Shown: positions 7,271 through 16,238 of the stretch, in pieces | Numbering within the stretch: position 1 is the first letter of the stretch | Layout of the letters: each line of letters opens with the position of its first letter | DNA from: an uncultured Blautia sp. | GTDB taxonomy: Bacteria > Bacillota > Clostridia > Lachnospirales > Lachnospiraceae | Length of the DNA stretch: 64,000 nt | Direction of reading: 5' to 3' | Assembly: GCA_900540785.1 (NCBI GenBank) | Contig: UQHF01000006.1 | Location: 58,811 to 122,810 of the forward strand | Made by a program: the position numbers and the translations under genes | Notes under the pieces: generated by a model | Seen by the model: only the letters and a program-made list of their open reading frames with translations | Told to the model about the DNA's origin: nothing | Databases searched by the model: none

Positions 7271-8914
7271 ATGCTGCGTACTTTTTTAGTGGAAGATGAA
7301 GTGATCATCAGGGAGAATATCAAGAGAATGGTCCCCTGGGAAAAATATGGATTTGAACTGGTGGGGGAGGCTGCGGACGGCGAGATGGCGCTTCCTCTGA
7401 TTCGGAAAAGCCGCCCGGATATTTTAATAACAGACATAAAAATGCCGTTTATGGACGGGCTGACTTTAAGCAAACTCGTAAAAAAAGAAATACCAAACAT
7501 AAAAATTGTGATTTTGAGCGGATACGATGATTTCAATTATGCAAAACAGGCGATCAGCATCGGCGTGGAGGATTATCTTTTAAAACCGATCACAAAAAAT
7601 GCTCTTCTTGAGCGGCTGGAAGAAATCAGGAATCACTGCGAGGACGAAAAAACACAGCAGGAATATTACGAGAAATTCCGCATGGAAATGCAGGAATATG
7701 AGCAGTATGCAAGCCGTGATTTTTTTGAAAATCTTGTGCGGGGAAATATGAATGTGGAAGAGATATACCGCCGTGCAGATAAACTGAACATTGATATTGT
7801 GTCCGAGGCGTACAATATTCTGATTTTTACCCCGGATATTAATGATAATCCGTATGATTCCGCAGAATATTCCGACTGGGAAGCGGAGGTACATAAAAAA
7901 ATAGGGAATTATTTTATCAATCATCAGTATGCACTTTTATTCCGCCATCAGGTGTTCAGCTATGCAGTTCTTATAAAAGGCACTGTGGACAATATTGAAG
8001 AACGTACAGAAGCCTGCGTGGAAACCTTACAGAATATTATGGAAGAAACAGGCCGGGGCATGGAGTGGGTGGTTGCCATCGGAGAGCCTGCAAGCCGGCT
8101 GAGTCTGATCAAGCAGTGTTATTATTCTGCCATGAGAGCGTATTCTTTCCGCTATCTCTGTGACGGACAGCATATTTTAAGATACAGTAATCTTGAGAAA
8201 AAGCAGGACAGCTCCTCCAGAAAAGACGGGGAGTGTCTGAAAAATGTAGATGTGAATGCCCTGAATCCGGCGATTCTGCAGAAGTTTCTCGGAAACGGTC
8301 TCATGGAAGAGGTGGAAGGTTTTGTCAGAGATTATTTTTATGCCATAGGAAAAGAACCGATGGAATCTCTTGTTTTTCGAAATTATGTAGTTTTAAATGT
8401 GCGGTTTTCTGTGATTTCCTTTTTGAAAAAACTGGGCTGCAGTTATACAGATACAGACGATAGGGAAACAGAGGCAGTTATGGAGGAAACGAGTAAATCC
8501 ACAGAGGCAGCTATTTCCTATGCTCAGGATCTGATTAAGAAAGCTATTGAAATCCGGGATGAAAACGCAGGAAATCAGACGAAAAACGTTCTGCAGGGAG
8601 CTGTGGAATTTATTAACAGCCACTATATGGACGAGGAGCTTTCTTTAAATACGGCAGCTCATGTGGCAAATGTAAGCGCCAATCATTTCAGCGCTCTTTT
8701 CAGCCAGAATATGGGACAGACATTTATTGAATACCTTACGTCACTTCGTATGAGCAAGGCAAGGGAACTTCTTCGCTGTACTGCAAAGCGTTCCAGTGAG
8801 ATTGCAGGCGAGGTGGGATATAAGGACGCCCACTATTTCAGCTATCTTTTTAAGAAAACGCAGGGAATGACGCCCAGCGAGTACAGGAAGATGAAACGGG
8901 AAGAGGGCAACTAA
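7271..8914 (+). CDS. YesN-type response regulator with AraC DNA-binding domain
   Basis: This 547-residue transcription factor has an N-terminal receiver domain with acidic pair E8/D9, phospho-acceptor D55 (ITDIKMPFMDG) and the conserved lysine in LLKPI, a long central linker region, and a C-terminal AraC-type double helix-turn-helix (about 440-545; VANVSANHFSALFSQNMG and EVGYKDAHYFSYLFKKTQG). It pairs with the YesM-type kinase that starts one base after its stop. Such pairs typically activate a neighbouring carbohydrate transporter when the sugar is sensed outside, so the ABC importer starting at 10496 is the likely target. GAAAGGA lies upstream of the ATG. Confidence 0.93.
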   Translation: MLRTFLVEDEVIIRENIKRMVPWEKYGFELVGEAADGEMALPLIRKSRPDILITDIKMPFMDGLTLSKLVKKEIPNIKIVILSGYDDFNYAKQAISIGVEDYLLKPITKNALLERLEEIRNHCEDEKTQQEYYEKFRMEMQEYEQYASRDFFENLVRGNMNVEEIYRRADKLNIDIVSEAYNILIFTPDINDNPYDSAEYSDWEAEVHKKIGNYFINHQYALLFRHQVFSYAVLIKGTVDNIEERTEACVETLQNIMEETGRGMEWVVAIGEPASRLSLIKQCYYSAMRAYSFRYLCDGQHILRYSNLEKKQDSSSRKDGECLKNVDVNALNPAILQKFLGNGLMEEVEGFVRDYFYAIGKEPMESLVFRNYVVLNVRFSVISFLKKLGCSYTDTDDRETEAVMEETSKSTEAAISYAQDLIKKAIEIRDENAGNQTKNVLQGAVEFINSHYMDEELSLNTAAHVANVSANHFSALFSQNMGQTFIEYLTSLRMSKARELLRCTAKRSSEIAGEVGYKDAHYFSYLFKKTQGMTPSEYRKMKREEGN

Positions 8915-8915
8915 A

Positions 8916-10343
8916 ATGTGGAAAACTGAAAAAAAGAAGAGGCGGCTTGAGGATAAAATGCGGGCGCTTCTTCTTACTACCATGATTCCGGTTATTCTCA
9001 TTATGGCAGTTCTTTTGTTTATGTTCTGGCAATATACAAAAAGATACAGTGAACTTTCCTATAATCTGGCTGTAAGCAGTGAATTTAATTTAAGCTTTAA
9101 GGACGATATAGACGAGCGGATTTATTATGTGGCGATCGGAAGCAAGGGAGGAGAAACGCTCCCTTATTATCTTGTTCTTGAAGCGGTAGATACGGTAGAA
9201 CGTCTGGAAAAAACAACAAACAGGAAAGAAAGTAAGAGAAGTATCTATAATCTGAAATCTTATCTTTCTAATCTTGAAGATTACATGAACCAGCTTACGG
9301 AAACAGAAAAATACGATGATCGTATCAGCCTTCTGGAGAATTATATTTATATGTGTACTTCTCTTATTGTGGAGGAAATGCAGAATTATATTTATGAGGA
9401 ATCCATGAATCTTGTGGAGGTAGAGGCAGAACTTACTGATACAGGAAGAATGATTGTGGTGGGAATGGCAGTCCTTGTACTTCTCACAGTCCTGATTCTG
9501 ATGCGCCGGTTTTTCTGGTTTTCCCGCAAGATCACAGAGCCGGTTACAGAAATTTTAAGTAACGTAAAGGCTGTAGGAAAAGGAAACTTTGATATGAGAG
9601 AAGTGGAGGCGGACAGTCTGGAAATCCAGGAACTTCACGCAGGGACAAGAAAGATGGCAGAGCGCATTCAGATTCTTCTTGAAAATGTAAAAAAAGAACA
9701 GGAAATGCAGCATCTGACAGAACTTCAGTTGATTCAGGCGCAGGTAAATCCCCATTTTCTCTATAATACCCTCGATACGATCGTGTGGCTCATAGAGGGG
9801 GGACAGGACGAAGACGCGCTGAACATGATCACAAGCCTTTCTGTGTTTTTCAGAACCTCTCTTTCCAAGGGAAAAGACATTATTACTCTGGAAGAAGAGG
9901 AACGCCATACTTTAAGCTATCTGGAAATCCAGCAGTTCCGTTACCGGGATATTCTGGATTTTGAAATCCGGATTCCGGACAGTCTGAAACAGATTCTTGT
10001 GCCGAAGCTGACGCTTCAGCCGCTGGCAGAAAATGCCCTTTATCATGGAATCAAAAATAAAAGAGGAAAAGGGAAAATTCTCATAGAAGGAATTGATCTG
10101 GGTGAGGATCTTCTTCTTCGGGTGACAGATACGGGACAGGGAATGACAGAGGAACGTCTCCGGGAGGTACAAAATGCCATAGAAACAGGAGAGCGGACAG
10201 GCTTTGGGCTTGCCGCTGTGTCTGAAAGAATTCGCCTTTATTATGGGGCTGACTACGGTCTTAAGATTTCCTCAAAAGAGGGGGAAGGCACAGTGATGGA
10301 GGTTTATCTGGCGAAAAAAATGCAAAGTAAGGATGTGTCTTAA
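8916..10343 (+). CDS. YesM-type sensor histidine kinase
   Basis: This 475-residue membrane kinase has a first membrane helix at about residues 17-38, an extracytoplasmic all-helical sensor region, a second helix at about 178-200, a HAMP linker, a His_kinase domain with the acceptor histidine at 280 (QVNPHFLYN) and a HATPase with LAENALYHGIKNK, DTGQGM and TGFGLAAVSERI. The lack of a canonical HisKA box and the NPHFLYN motif put it in the LytS/YesM class. It probably senses a sugar, directly or through the binding protein made next door, and phosphorylates the regulator encoded just upstream. Confidence 0.93.
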   Translation: MWKTEKKKRRLEDKMRALLLTTMIPVILIMAVLLFMFWQYTKRYSELSYNLAVSSEFNLSFKDDIDERIYYVAIGSKGGETLPYYLVLEAVDTVERLEKTTNRKESKRSIYNLKSYLSNLEDYMNQLTETEKYDDRISLLENYIYMCTSLIVEEMQNYIYEESMNLVEVEAELTDTGRMIVVGMAVLVLLTVLILMRRFFWFSRKITEPVTEILSNVKAVGKGNFDMREVEADSLEIQELHAGTRKMAERIQILLENVKKEQEMQHLTELQLIQAQVNPHFLYNTLDTIVWLIEGGQDEDALNMITSLSVFFRTSLSKGKDIITLEEEERHTLSYLEIQQFRYRDILDFEIRIPDSLKQILVPKLTLQPLAENALYHGIKNKRGKGKILIEGIDLGEDLLLRVTDTGQGMTEERLREVQNAIETGERTGFGLAAVSERIRLYYGADYGLKISSKEGEGTVMEVYLAKKMQSKDVS

Positions 10344-10379
10344 AAAATTAAACTTCTATAATAAAAAAATAAACTTTTT

Positions 10380-10445
10380 CAAAACTCCGTAGATTTTTCA
10401 TAGAAGATCAAACTTTTTCATGAAAAAATTCTATGGAGTTTTTCT
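10380..10445 (+). terminator. Hairpin between the kinase and the sugar-binding protein genes
   Basis: AAAACTCC-G-TAGA at the left and TCTATGGAGTTTT at the right form a long stem with one wobble, followed by TTTTTC. The interior contains the palindrome TTTTTCATGAAAAA. It probably separates the regulatory pair from the highly expressed transporter unit. Confidence 0.6.
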
Positions 10446-10455
10446 GTAAATTTAC

Positions 10456-10461
10456 TATAAT
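10456..10461 (+). promoter_or_regulatory. -10 box upstream of the sugar-binding protein gene
   Basis: A perfect TATAAT lies 35 bases upstream of the ATG at 10496. No good -35 is seen at 17 bases upstream (ATGGAG), which fits a promoter that needs an activator such as the adjacent response regulator. Confidence 0.45.
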
Positions 10462-10495
10462 AAAATCATCTTAAATGAATCGGGAGGAAACAAAA

Positions 10496-11557
10496 ATGAA
10501 GAAAAAATTAGTTGCAACATTATTAACAGCTGCTATGGTATGCAGCATGGGCGCAGTATCAGCAGTTAGTGTAGCAGCAGAAGAAGCAGACACACTTACA
10601 ATCGGCTTCTCACAGGTTGGCGCAGAGTCTGACTGGCGTACAGCCAACACAGAATCTATGAAGACAACATTCAGCGAAGAGAACGGCTATGAGCTGATTT
10701 TTGACGATGCACAGCAGAAACAGGAAAATCAGGTTACAGCAATCCGTAACTTCATTCAGCAGGAAGTTGACTATATTCTCCTTGCTCCTGTAACAGAGAC
10801 AGGCTGGGATACAGTTCTTCAGGAAGCAAAAGACGCAGGAATCCCGGTTATCATCGTAGACCGTATGGTTGACGTATCTGACGACAGTCTTTACACATCA
10901 TGGATCGGAACAGACGCTCTTCTGGAAGGACGTAAAGCAGCAGAGTGGCTGAACGCATTTGCAACAGCAAAAGAAATCGCACCGGAAGACCTTCACATTG
11001 TAGATATTCAGGGAACCATCGGTTCTACCGCTCAGATCGGACGTACACAGGGTCTTGAGGAAGGCGTTGAGAAATACGGATGGGATTTACTTGCACAGCA
11101 GTCTGGTGAATTTACACAGGCTAAAGGACAGGAAGTTATGGAGTCCATGCTGAAACAGTACGACAACATCAACGTAGTTTACTGTGAGAACGACAACGAA
11201 GCATTCGGCGCGATCGATGCAATCGAAGCAGCAGGTAAAAAAGTTGGTTCTGACATTGCAAACGGCGAAATCCTTGTAATCTCCTTCGATACAACAAACG
11301 CAGGTCTTACAGATACATTAAACGGCAAAATCGCATGTGATGTAGAGTGTAACCCATTACACGGACCACGTGCTGAAGAACTGATCAAAGCTCTGGAAGC
11401 AGGCGAAGAAGTTGAAAAACTGAACTACGTAGACGAGGAAATCTTTGCAGTTGATGATACAGTTAAAGAAATTACTGCTGTAAACAGCCTTGAAGAAGAA
11501 GGAACATATGCAGTAACACCAATCACACAGGAAATCATTGACGGACGTGCATATTAA
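10496..11557 (+). CDS. Periplasmic-type sugar-binding protein (YtfQ-like)
   Basis: This 353-residue exported solute-binding protein captures a sugar and delivers it to the ABC importer encoded downstream. It has a signal peptide (MKKKLVATLLTAAMVCSMG, with a likely cut after SVAA), no lipobox, and a type I periplasmic-binding fold. Family segments are IGFSQVGAESDWRTANTESM, DDAQQKQENQ, LLAPVTETGWDTVLQEAKDA, VYCENDNEAFGAIDAIEAAG and CNPLHGPRAEELI. These resemble the galactofuranose-binding protein YtfQ. The start follows GGGAGGA. Codon use is strongly biased to preferred codons, which suggests high expression. The exact sugar is not shown by the sequence. Confidence 0.9.
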   Translation: MKKKLVATLLTAAMVCSMGAVSAVSVAAEEADTLTIGFSQVGAESDWRTANTESMKTTFSEENGYELIFDDAQQKQENQVTAIRNFIQQEVDYILLAPVTETGWDTVLQEAKDAGIPVIIVDRMVDVSDDSLYTSWIGTDALLEGRKAAEWLNAFATAKEIAPEDLHIVDIQGTIGSTAQIGRTQGLEEGVEKYGWDLLAQQSGEFTQAKGQEVMESMLKQYDNINVVYCENDNEAFGAIDAIEAAGKKVGSDIANGEILVISFDTTNAGLTDTLNGKIACDVECNPLHGPRAEELIKALEAGEEVEKLNYVDEEIFAVDDTVKEITAVNSLEEEGTYAVTPITQEIIDGRAY

Positions 11558-11580
11558 TTATTAGAAATATATGTACAGAT

Positions 11581-11651
11581 GAATAAAGAGTGAGTCCGGA
11601 GCGTGGTGGATAATTCGGAAAATCCGGGTTTGCGCCACGCTCTCTTTATTC
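11581..11651 (+). promoter_or_regulatory. Intercistronic stem-loop between binding protein and ATPase genes
   Basis: GAATAAAGAG (11581-11590) pairs with CTCTTTATTC (11642-11651), and inside it GAGCGTGG (11599-11606) pairs with CCACGCTC (11635-11642), with a small CGGA/TCCG hairpin at the tip. No long T-run follows. It probably stabilises the upstream transcript or causes partial termination, so that binding protein is made in excess. Confidence 0.6.
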
Positions 11652-11689
11652 CGAAACAGAGAATTTACAGGAAAGCAGGTGAAAGGAAT

Positions 11690-13210
11690 ATGGAACAGAA
11701 CGTAGTATTGGAAATGCGTGACATAACCAAGAACTTTACGGGTGTCCGTGCCCTTTCCCATGTGGATTTTACTCTCCGTAAGGGTGAGATTCATGCGTTG
11801 ATGGGGGAGAACGGAGCCGGAAAATCTACTCTGATTAAAGTGCTCACAGGTGTGCACGAATTTGAAAGCGGAAGTATCCGCATGGAGGGAAACGATAAGG
11901 CGATTATCAATCATTCTCCTCAGGAAGCTCAGGATAACGGAATCAGTACCGTATATCAGGAGGTAAACCTCTGCCCGAACCTTACAGTGGCAGAAAACCT
12001 GTTCATTGGAAGGGAACCGAGAAAATTCGGCATGATTGACTGGAAGCAGATGAATGAGCGTTCAAGAGCGCTTCTTGAGAGCCTGGACATTCATGTGCCT
12101 CCAACTCAGCTTCTGGACGAGTGCTCCGTGGCAATTCAGCAGATGATCGCCATTGCCCGTGCAGTTGATATGAAATGCCGTGTCCTCATTCTTGACGAGC
12201 CGACTTCTTCTCTTGATGACGACGAGGTAGAAAAGCTGTTTGTTCTTATGAGAAGACTTCGCGACGAAGGCGTTGGAATTATTTTCGTTACACATTTCCT
12301 TGAGCAGGTATATGCGGTATGCGACAGGATCACGGTTCTTCGAAACGGCGAGCTTGTAGGAGAATACGAGACAAAAGACCTTCCGAGAGTCATGCTTGTA
12401 GCCAAGATGATGGGCAAGGATTTTGACGACCTTGCAGACATCAAAGGCGAGCATAAAGGAAAAGGCGCGAAAGTGGCAGAGCCGGTAATCGAGGCGGTGG
12501 GACTTGCCCATAAGGGAACCATAAAACCGTTTAACATTACTATTAACAAAGGCGAGGTTATCGGTCTTACAGGACTTTTAGGCTCCGGTCGTTCTGAACT
12601 GGTACGTGCGATTTACGGTGCAGACAAGGCAGACGCAGGTGTTTTGAAAGTAAAAGGAAAAGAAGTAAAAATCAACAGTCCTCTTGATGCAATGAAGCTT
12701 GGAATGGCATATCTTCCAGAGGACAGAAAAGCAGAGGGTATTATTGCAGATCTTTCTGTGAGAGAGAACATTATCATTGCGCTCCAGGCAAAAAGAGGAA
12801 TGTTCCACCCGTTAAGTAAAAAAGAAATGGAGGAGGCAGCAGATAAATATATTGAGCTTCTCCAGATTAAGACAGCAAGCCGTGAAACGCCGATCAAGAG
12901 TCTTTCCGGCGGCAATCAGCAGAAAGCGATCCTTGGCAGATGGCTTCTCACAAATCCAGAGTACCTGATTCTTGACGAGCCTACAAGAGGTATTGATATT
13001 GGTACAAAGACAGAGATCCAGAAGCTTGTTCTCGACCTTGCAGATCAGGGAATGGCAGTAACCTTTATCTCTTCCGAGGTAGAAGAAATGCTTCGTACCT
13101 GTTCCAGAATGGCAGTCCTCCGTGACGGCGAAAAAGTAGGAGAGCTGAATGAACAGGAGCTTTCACAGGGCAATATTATGAAGGCAATCGCAGGAGGTGA
13201 CGATAAGTAA
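11690..13210 (+). CDS. Sugar ABC transporter ATP-binding protein (YtfR-like)
   Basis: This 506-residue protein is a double ATPase of the ribose/galactofuranose importer type. The first half has Walker A GENGAGKSTL, a divergent signature (CSVAIQQMIAIARA) and Walker B LILDEPTSSLDD. The second half has a degenerate P-loop (GLLGSGRSELVR), signature LSGGNQQKAILGRWL and Walker B LILDEPTRGIDIGT. The start at 11690 follows GTGAAAGGA; the longer frame from 11603 would run through the intercistronic hairpin. Its stop overlaps the next start by one base (TAATG). Gene order and sizes match ytfQ-ytfR-ytfT-yjfF of Escherichia coli. Confidence 0.92.
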   Translation: MEQNVVLEMRDITKNFTGVRALSHVDFTLRKGEIHALMGENGAGKSTLIKVLTGVHEFESGSIRMEGNDKAIINHSPQEAQDNGISTVYQEVNLCPNLTVAENLFIGREPRKFGMIDWKQMNERSRALLESLDIHVPPTQLLDECSVAIQQMIAIARAVDMKCRVLILDEPTSSLDDDEVEKLFVLMRRLRDEGVGIIFVTHFLEQVYAVCDRITVLRNGELVGEYETKDLPRVMLVAKMMGKDFDDLADIKGEHKGKGAKVAEPVIEAVGLAHKGTIKPFNITINKGEVIGLTGLLGSGRSELVRAIYGADKADAGVLKVKGKEVKINSPLDAMKLGMAYLPEDRKAEGIIADLSVRENIIIALQAKRGMFHPLSKKEMEEAADKYIELLQIKTASRETPIKSLSGGNQQKAILGRWLLTNPEYLILDEPTRGIDIGTKTEIQKLVLDLADQGMAVTFISSEVEEMLRTCSRMAVLRDGEKVGELNEQELSQGNIMKAIAGGDDK

Positions 13211-14268
13211 TGAGTAAAGTAAAGAAAATCACAAGTGCGCGCCTGTTTCTTCCTATTGTGTGTCTCATTGCAGTTCTTCTTTTAAATGTGATCAAGACAC
13301 CTGACTTTTTCAACGTATCTATCCAGAACGGCGTGCTTTACGGCTACATTATCGACGTGATCAACCGTGCGTCCGAGCTTGTTATCCTTGCAGTGGGCAT
13401 GACCCTTGTAACAGCAGCTTCCGGCGGACAGGACATCAGTGTCGGTGCGATCATGGCAGTGGCAGCGGCTGTATGCTGTCAGGTACTTTCCGGCGGCGAA
13501 GTTTCCGTTACAGAGTATGCAAGTCCTCTGATCCTCGCAGTTGTGGCAGCGCTTCTTGCATCTGCTCTCTGCGGAGCATTTAACGGCTTCCTTGTAGCGA
13601 AGCTTAACATTCAGCCGATGGTTGCCACTCTGATCCTTTATACGGCAGGCCGTGGTATCGCACAGCTTATCACAAACGGACAGATTACTTATATTCGTGT
13701 GGATTCCTATAAAATGGCAGGAGGCTACATTGGAAAATGTCCGATCCCAACACCTGTTTTCTTTGCTGTGATCGCTGTCATTCTCGTTGCAGTTATCCTG
13801 AAAAAGACAGCTCTCGGACTGTACATAGAGAGCGTTGGTATCAACGGAAAAGCAGCCCGTCTTGTAGGATTAAATTCTACAATGATCAAGTTTTTAACAT
13901 ATGTGATCTGCGGTGTGCTTGCAGGTATCGCAGGTATTGTGGCTTCCAGCCGTATTTACTCAGCAGATGCAAATAACATCGGACTCAACCTTGAGATGGA
14001 CGCGATCCTTGCAGTCGCTCTTGGCGGAAACTTCCTGGGCGGCGGTAAATTCAGTCTTGTAGGTTCCGTGATCGGAGCATATACGATCCAGGCTCTTACC
14101 ACAACTCTTTACGCAATGAACGTAAAAGCAGACCAGCTTCCTGTATACAAAGCGATCGTGGTTATTATTATCGTAACACTGCAGAGTGAAGTATTTAAGA
14201 AATACATTGCCAACTTCAAAGCAAAAAGAAATGCAGGGAAACCTGCTGTAGAAGGAGGTCAGAAGTAA
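13210..14268 (+). CDS. Sugar ABC transporter permease (YtfT-like)
   Basis: This 352-residue membrane protein is one of two permeases of the importer. It has about eight to ten hydrophobic helices and the BPD_transp_2 family features: VTAASGGQDISVGAIMAV near the second helix, FNGFLVAKLNIQPMVATLI, and the conserved ILAVALGGNFLGGGK motif near the end. Start and stop overlap the neighbours by one base on each side, so translation of the three genes is coupled. Confidence 0.92.
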   Translation: MSKVKKITSARLFLPIVCLIAVLLLNVIKTPDFFNVSIQNGVLYGYIIDVINRASELVILAVGMTLVTAASGGQDISVGAIMAVAAAVCCQVLSGGEVSVTEYASPLILAVVAALLASALCGAFNGFLVAKLNIQPMVATLILYTAGRGIAQLITNGQITYIRVDSYKMAGGYIGKCPIPTPVFFAVIAVILVAVILKKTALGLYIESVGINGKAARLVGLNSTMIKFLTYVICGVLAGIAGIVASSRIYSADANNIGLNLEMDAILAVALGGNFLGGGKFSLVGSVIGAYTIQALTTTLYAMNVKADQLPVYKAIVVIIIVTLQSEVFKKYIANFKAKRNAGKPAVEGGQK

Positions 14269-15293
14269 TGAAAGCAAATAAGATGCAGAAAAGAAAAATG
14301 ACAGGAAACGGCTTCCTGCTTCTGATTACCATTGTTCTGTTTTTTGTTATGTATATTGCGGGAATGGTAATTTTCGCAGACAAGGGTTTTGCAAAACCGC
14401 AGATGTTTTTAAACCTGTTTGTATCAAATGCGGGACTTCTCGTAATCGCCTGCGGTCTTACCATCGTAATGATCACAGGAGGAATTGATATTTCTGTCGG
14501 TTCTGTCACAGCTCTTGTATGTATGGTAATGGCAGATATGATGGAAAATAAAGGGGCAAACGCATACGTGGCAGTTCTTGCAGCCCTTGCGATCGGTATT
14601 GCCTTCGGTATTGTCCAGGGCTTCCTTGTGGCATACCTTGATATTCAGCCGTTTATCGTTACGCTGGCAGGTATGTTCTTCGGAAGAGGTATGACAGCCA
14701 TCATCAGTACAGAGATGATCTCCATTAAAAATGAAGTCTTTCTGAAATGGGCAAACTACCGTTTCTATATGCCTTTCGGTTCCACAAACAAAAAAGGCAA
14801 ATTTATTCCGGCGTACATTCCGCCTACAGTAGTTATTGCGATCGTAGTAGTTATTTTAATTGCGATCCTTCTGAAATACCGCAAATTCGGACGTAAGCTT
14901 TACGCGATCGGCGGAAGCCAGCAGAGCGCCCTCATGATGGGACTTGACGTGAGAAAAACAAAATTCAAAGCATACGTTCTCGACGGTTTCCTTGCAGGAC
15001 TTGGCGGTTTCCTGTTCTGTTTAAATACATGTGCCGGCTTCGTAGAGCAGGCAAAAGGACTTGAGATGGACGCCATCTCCGCAGCGGTTATCGGCGGAAC
15101 TCTTCTTTCCGGCGGCGTGGGAACACCAATCGGAACCATGTTCGGTGTTCTCATTAAAGGAACGATTTCCAGTCTGATCACTGTACAGGGGACGCTTTCA
15201 AGCTGGTGGGTAAGAATCGTGCTTTCCGCACTCCTTTGCTTCTTCATTGTACTTCAGTCTGTACTTGCAACGATGAAGAAGAAAAATAAATAA
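14268..15293 (+). CDS. Sugar ABC transporter permease (YjfF-like)
   Basis: This 341-residue protein is the second permease, also of the BPD_transp_2 family, with MITGGIDISVGSVTALV, YLDIQPFIVTLAGMFFGRGM and ISAAVIGGTLLSGGVG. Two different permease subunits with one double ATPase is the arrangement of the YtfQRT-YjfF galactofuranose importer. A bidirectional terminator closes the operon. Confidence 0.92.
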   Translation: MKANKMQKRKMTGNGFLLLITIVLFFVMYIAGMVIFADKGFAKPQMFLNLFVSNAGLLVIACGLTIVMITGGIDISVGSVTALVCMVMADMMENKGANAYVAVLAALAIGIAFGIVQGFLVAYLDIQPFIVTLAGMFFGRGMTAIISTEMISIKNEVFLKWANYRFYMPFGSTNKKGKFIPAYIPPTVVIAIVVVILIAILLKYRKFGRKLYAIGGSQQSALMMGLDVRKTKFKAYVLDGFLAGLGGFLFCLNTCAGFVEQAKGLEMDAISAAVIGGTLLSGGVGTPIGTMFGVLIKGTISSLITVQGTLSSWWVRIVLSALLCFFIVLQSVLATMKKKNK

Positions 15294-15302
15294 GTGATAA
15301 AT

Positions 15303-15344
15303 AAAAAACTCTCCCGTGTTTCTGATGAACCGGGAGAGTTTTTT
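15303..15344. terminator. Bidirectional terminator between convergent genes
   Basis: AAAAAACTCTCCCG (15303-15316) and CGGGAGAGTTTTTT (15331-15344) form a perfect 14-bp stem with A- and T-runs on either side, serving the permease gene and the minus-strand yitT-like gene. Confidence 0.93.
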
Positions 15345-15346
15345 GT

Positions 15347-16219
15347 TTAATAATCCGTCTTATGATAAAAACGACCGTTGATATAGTCGGTTTTTATAAT
15401 ATTTACAAAAGCGCTCGGGTCAAGTTCCTTCACTCTTTTTACGAGAATCTTCGCCTCCGTTCTGGAAACAACGGAATAGAGCATACTTGTGTCTTCGCCT
15501 GTGTAGCAGCCAGTTCCGTAGAAACAGGTTGCAGAATGGCGGGTTAAATCGGAAATTTCCTTATAAACCTCGGCAGGCTTTCTGGTAATAATAAAAAGCG
15601 TGTGCTTTTTGTACCTCTGGTGAAGCATCTGCACCACCTGGGTAGAGGTAAACTGGAAGATGATAGAGTAAAGCGCTCTGTCCCAGCCAAAAAGAAAACC
15701 TGCGATCAGAAGGATAACGGCGTTGACTCCCAGAATGTAATTCCAGATGTCCTGTCCGCTTTTCTCTGAAAAATAAATGGCAATAAAGTCCATGCCGCCG
15801 CTGCTTGTGTTTGCGATCAGGCAGAGGCTCACACACAGACCGTTTATCAGTCCGCCGAAAATACTGATAAGAAGCGTGTCGTAAGTGATGGGCTGCACAG
15901 GTATCATATCTGTGAGCACACTGGACAGGATAATTACAATACAGGAACTTATGGTAAATTTTTTGCCGATAAACTTAAAGCCGATCATAACGGGAATGGC
16001 ATTCAGAAGAATATTAATGACAGAGTAGGGAACAGAAATTCCCATATATGTTTCAAAAATATTCTGCAAAAGCAGGGTAATGCCATTAAAACCACTGGGG
16101 TAAAGCCCTCCTGCCCTCACAAAGGTTTTTATGTTTATGGCGAAAATAACGCCGGCGATACAGGCGCCGCCGTAGCGCATCATTTCATGTTTGAAAAGAG
16201 TTTTTTTATCCAGCTCCAT
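15347..16219 (-). CDS. YitT-family membrane protein
   Basis: This 290-residue protein has five to six hydrophobic helices (DUF161) and a C-terminal soluble DUF2179 domain ending in VNIIKTDYINGRFYHK, the layout of the YitT/YpjC family. The biochemical role is unknown; members are multi-pass membrane proteins with a cytoplasmic ligand-binding-like domain. The start chosen at 16219 is preceded by AGGAGGTAGGATT; an in-frame extension to 16282 would overlap the upstream methyltransferase gene. It is 19 bases from that gene, so they form a two-gene operon. Confidence 0.88.
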   Translation of the reverse strand: MELDKKTLFKHEMMRYGGACIAGVIFAINIKTFVRAGGLYPSGFNGITLLLQNIFETYMGISVPYSVINILLNAIPVMIGFKFIGKKFTISSCIVIILSSVLTDMIPVQPITYDTLLISIFGGLINGLCVSLCLIANTSSGGMDFIAIYFSEKSGQDIWNYILGVNAVILLIAGFLFGWDRALYSIIFQFTSTQVVQMLHQRYKKHTLFIITRKPAEVYKEISDLTRHSATCFYGTGCYTGEDTSMLYSVVSRTEAKILVKRVKELDPSAFVNIIKTDYINGRFYHKTDY

Positions 16220-16238
16220 AATCCTACCTCCTGAAAGC

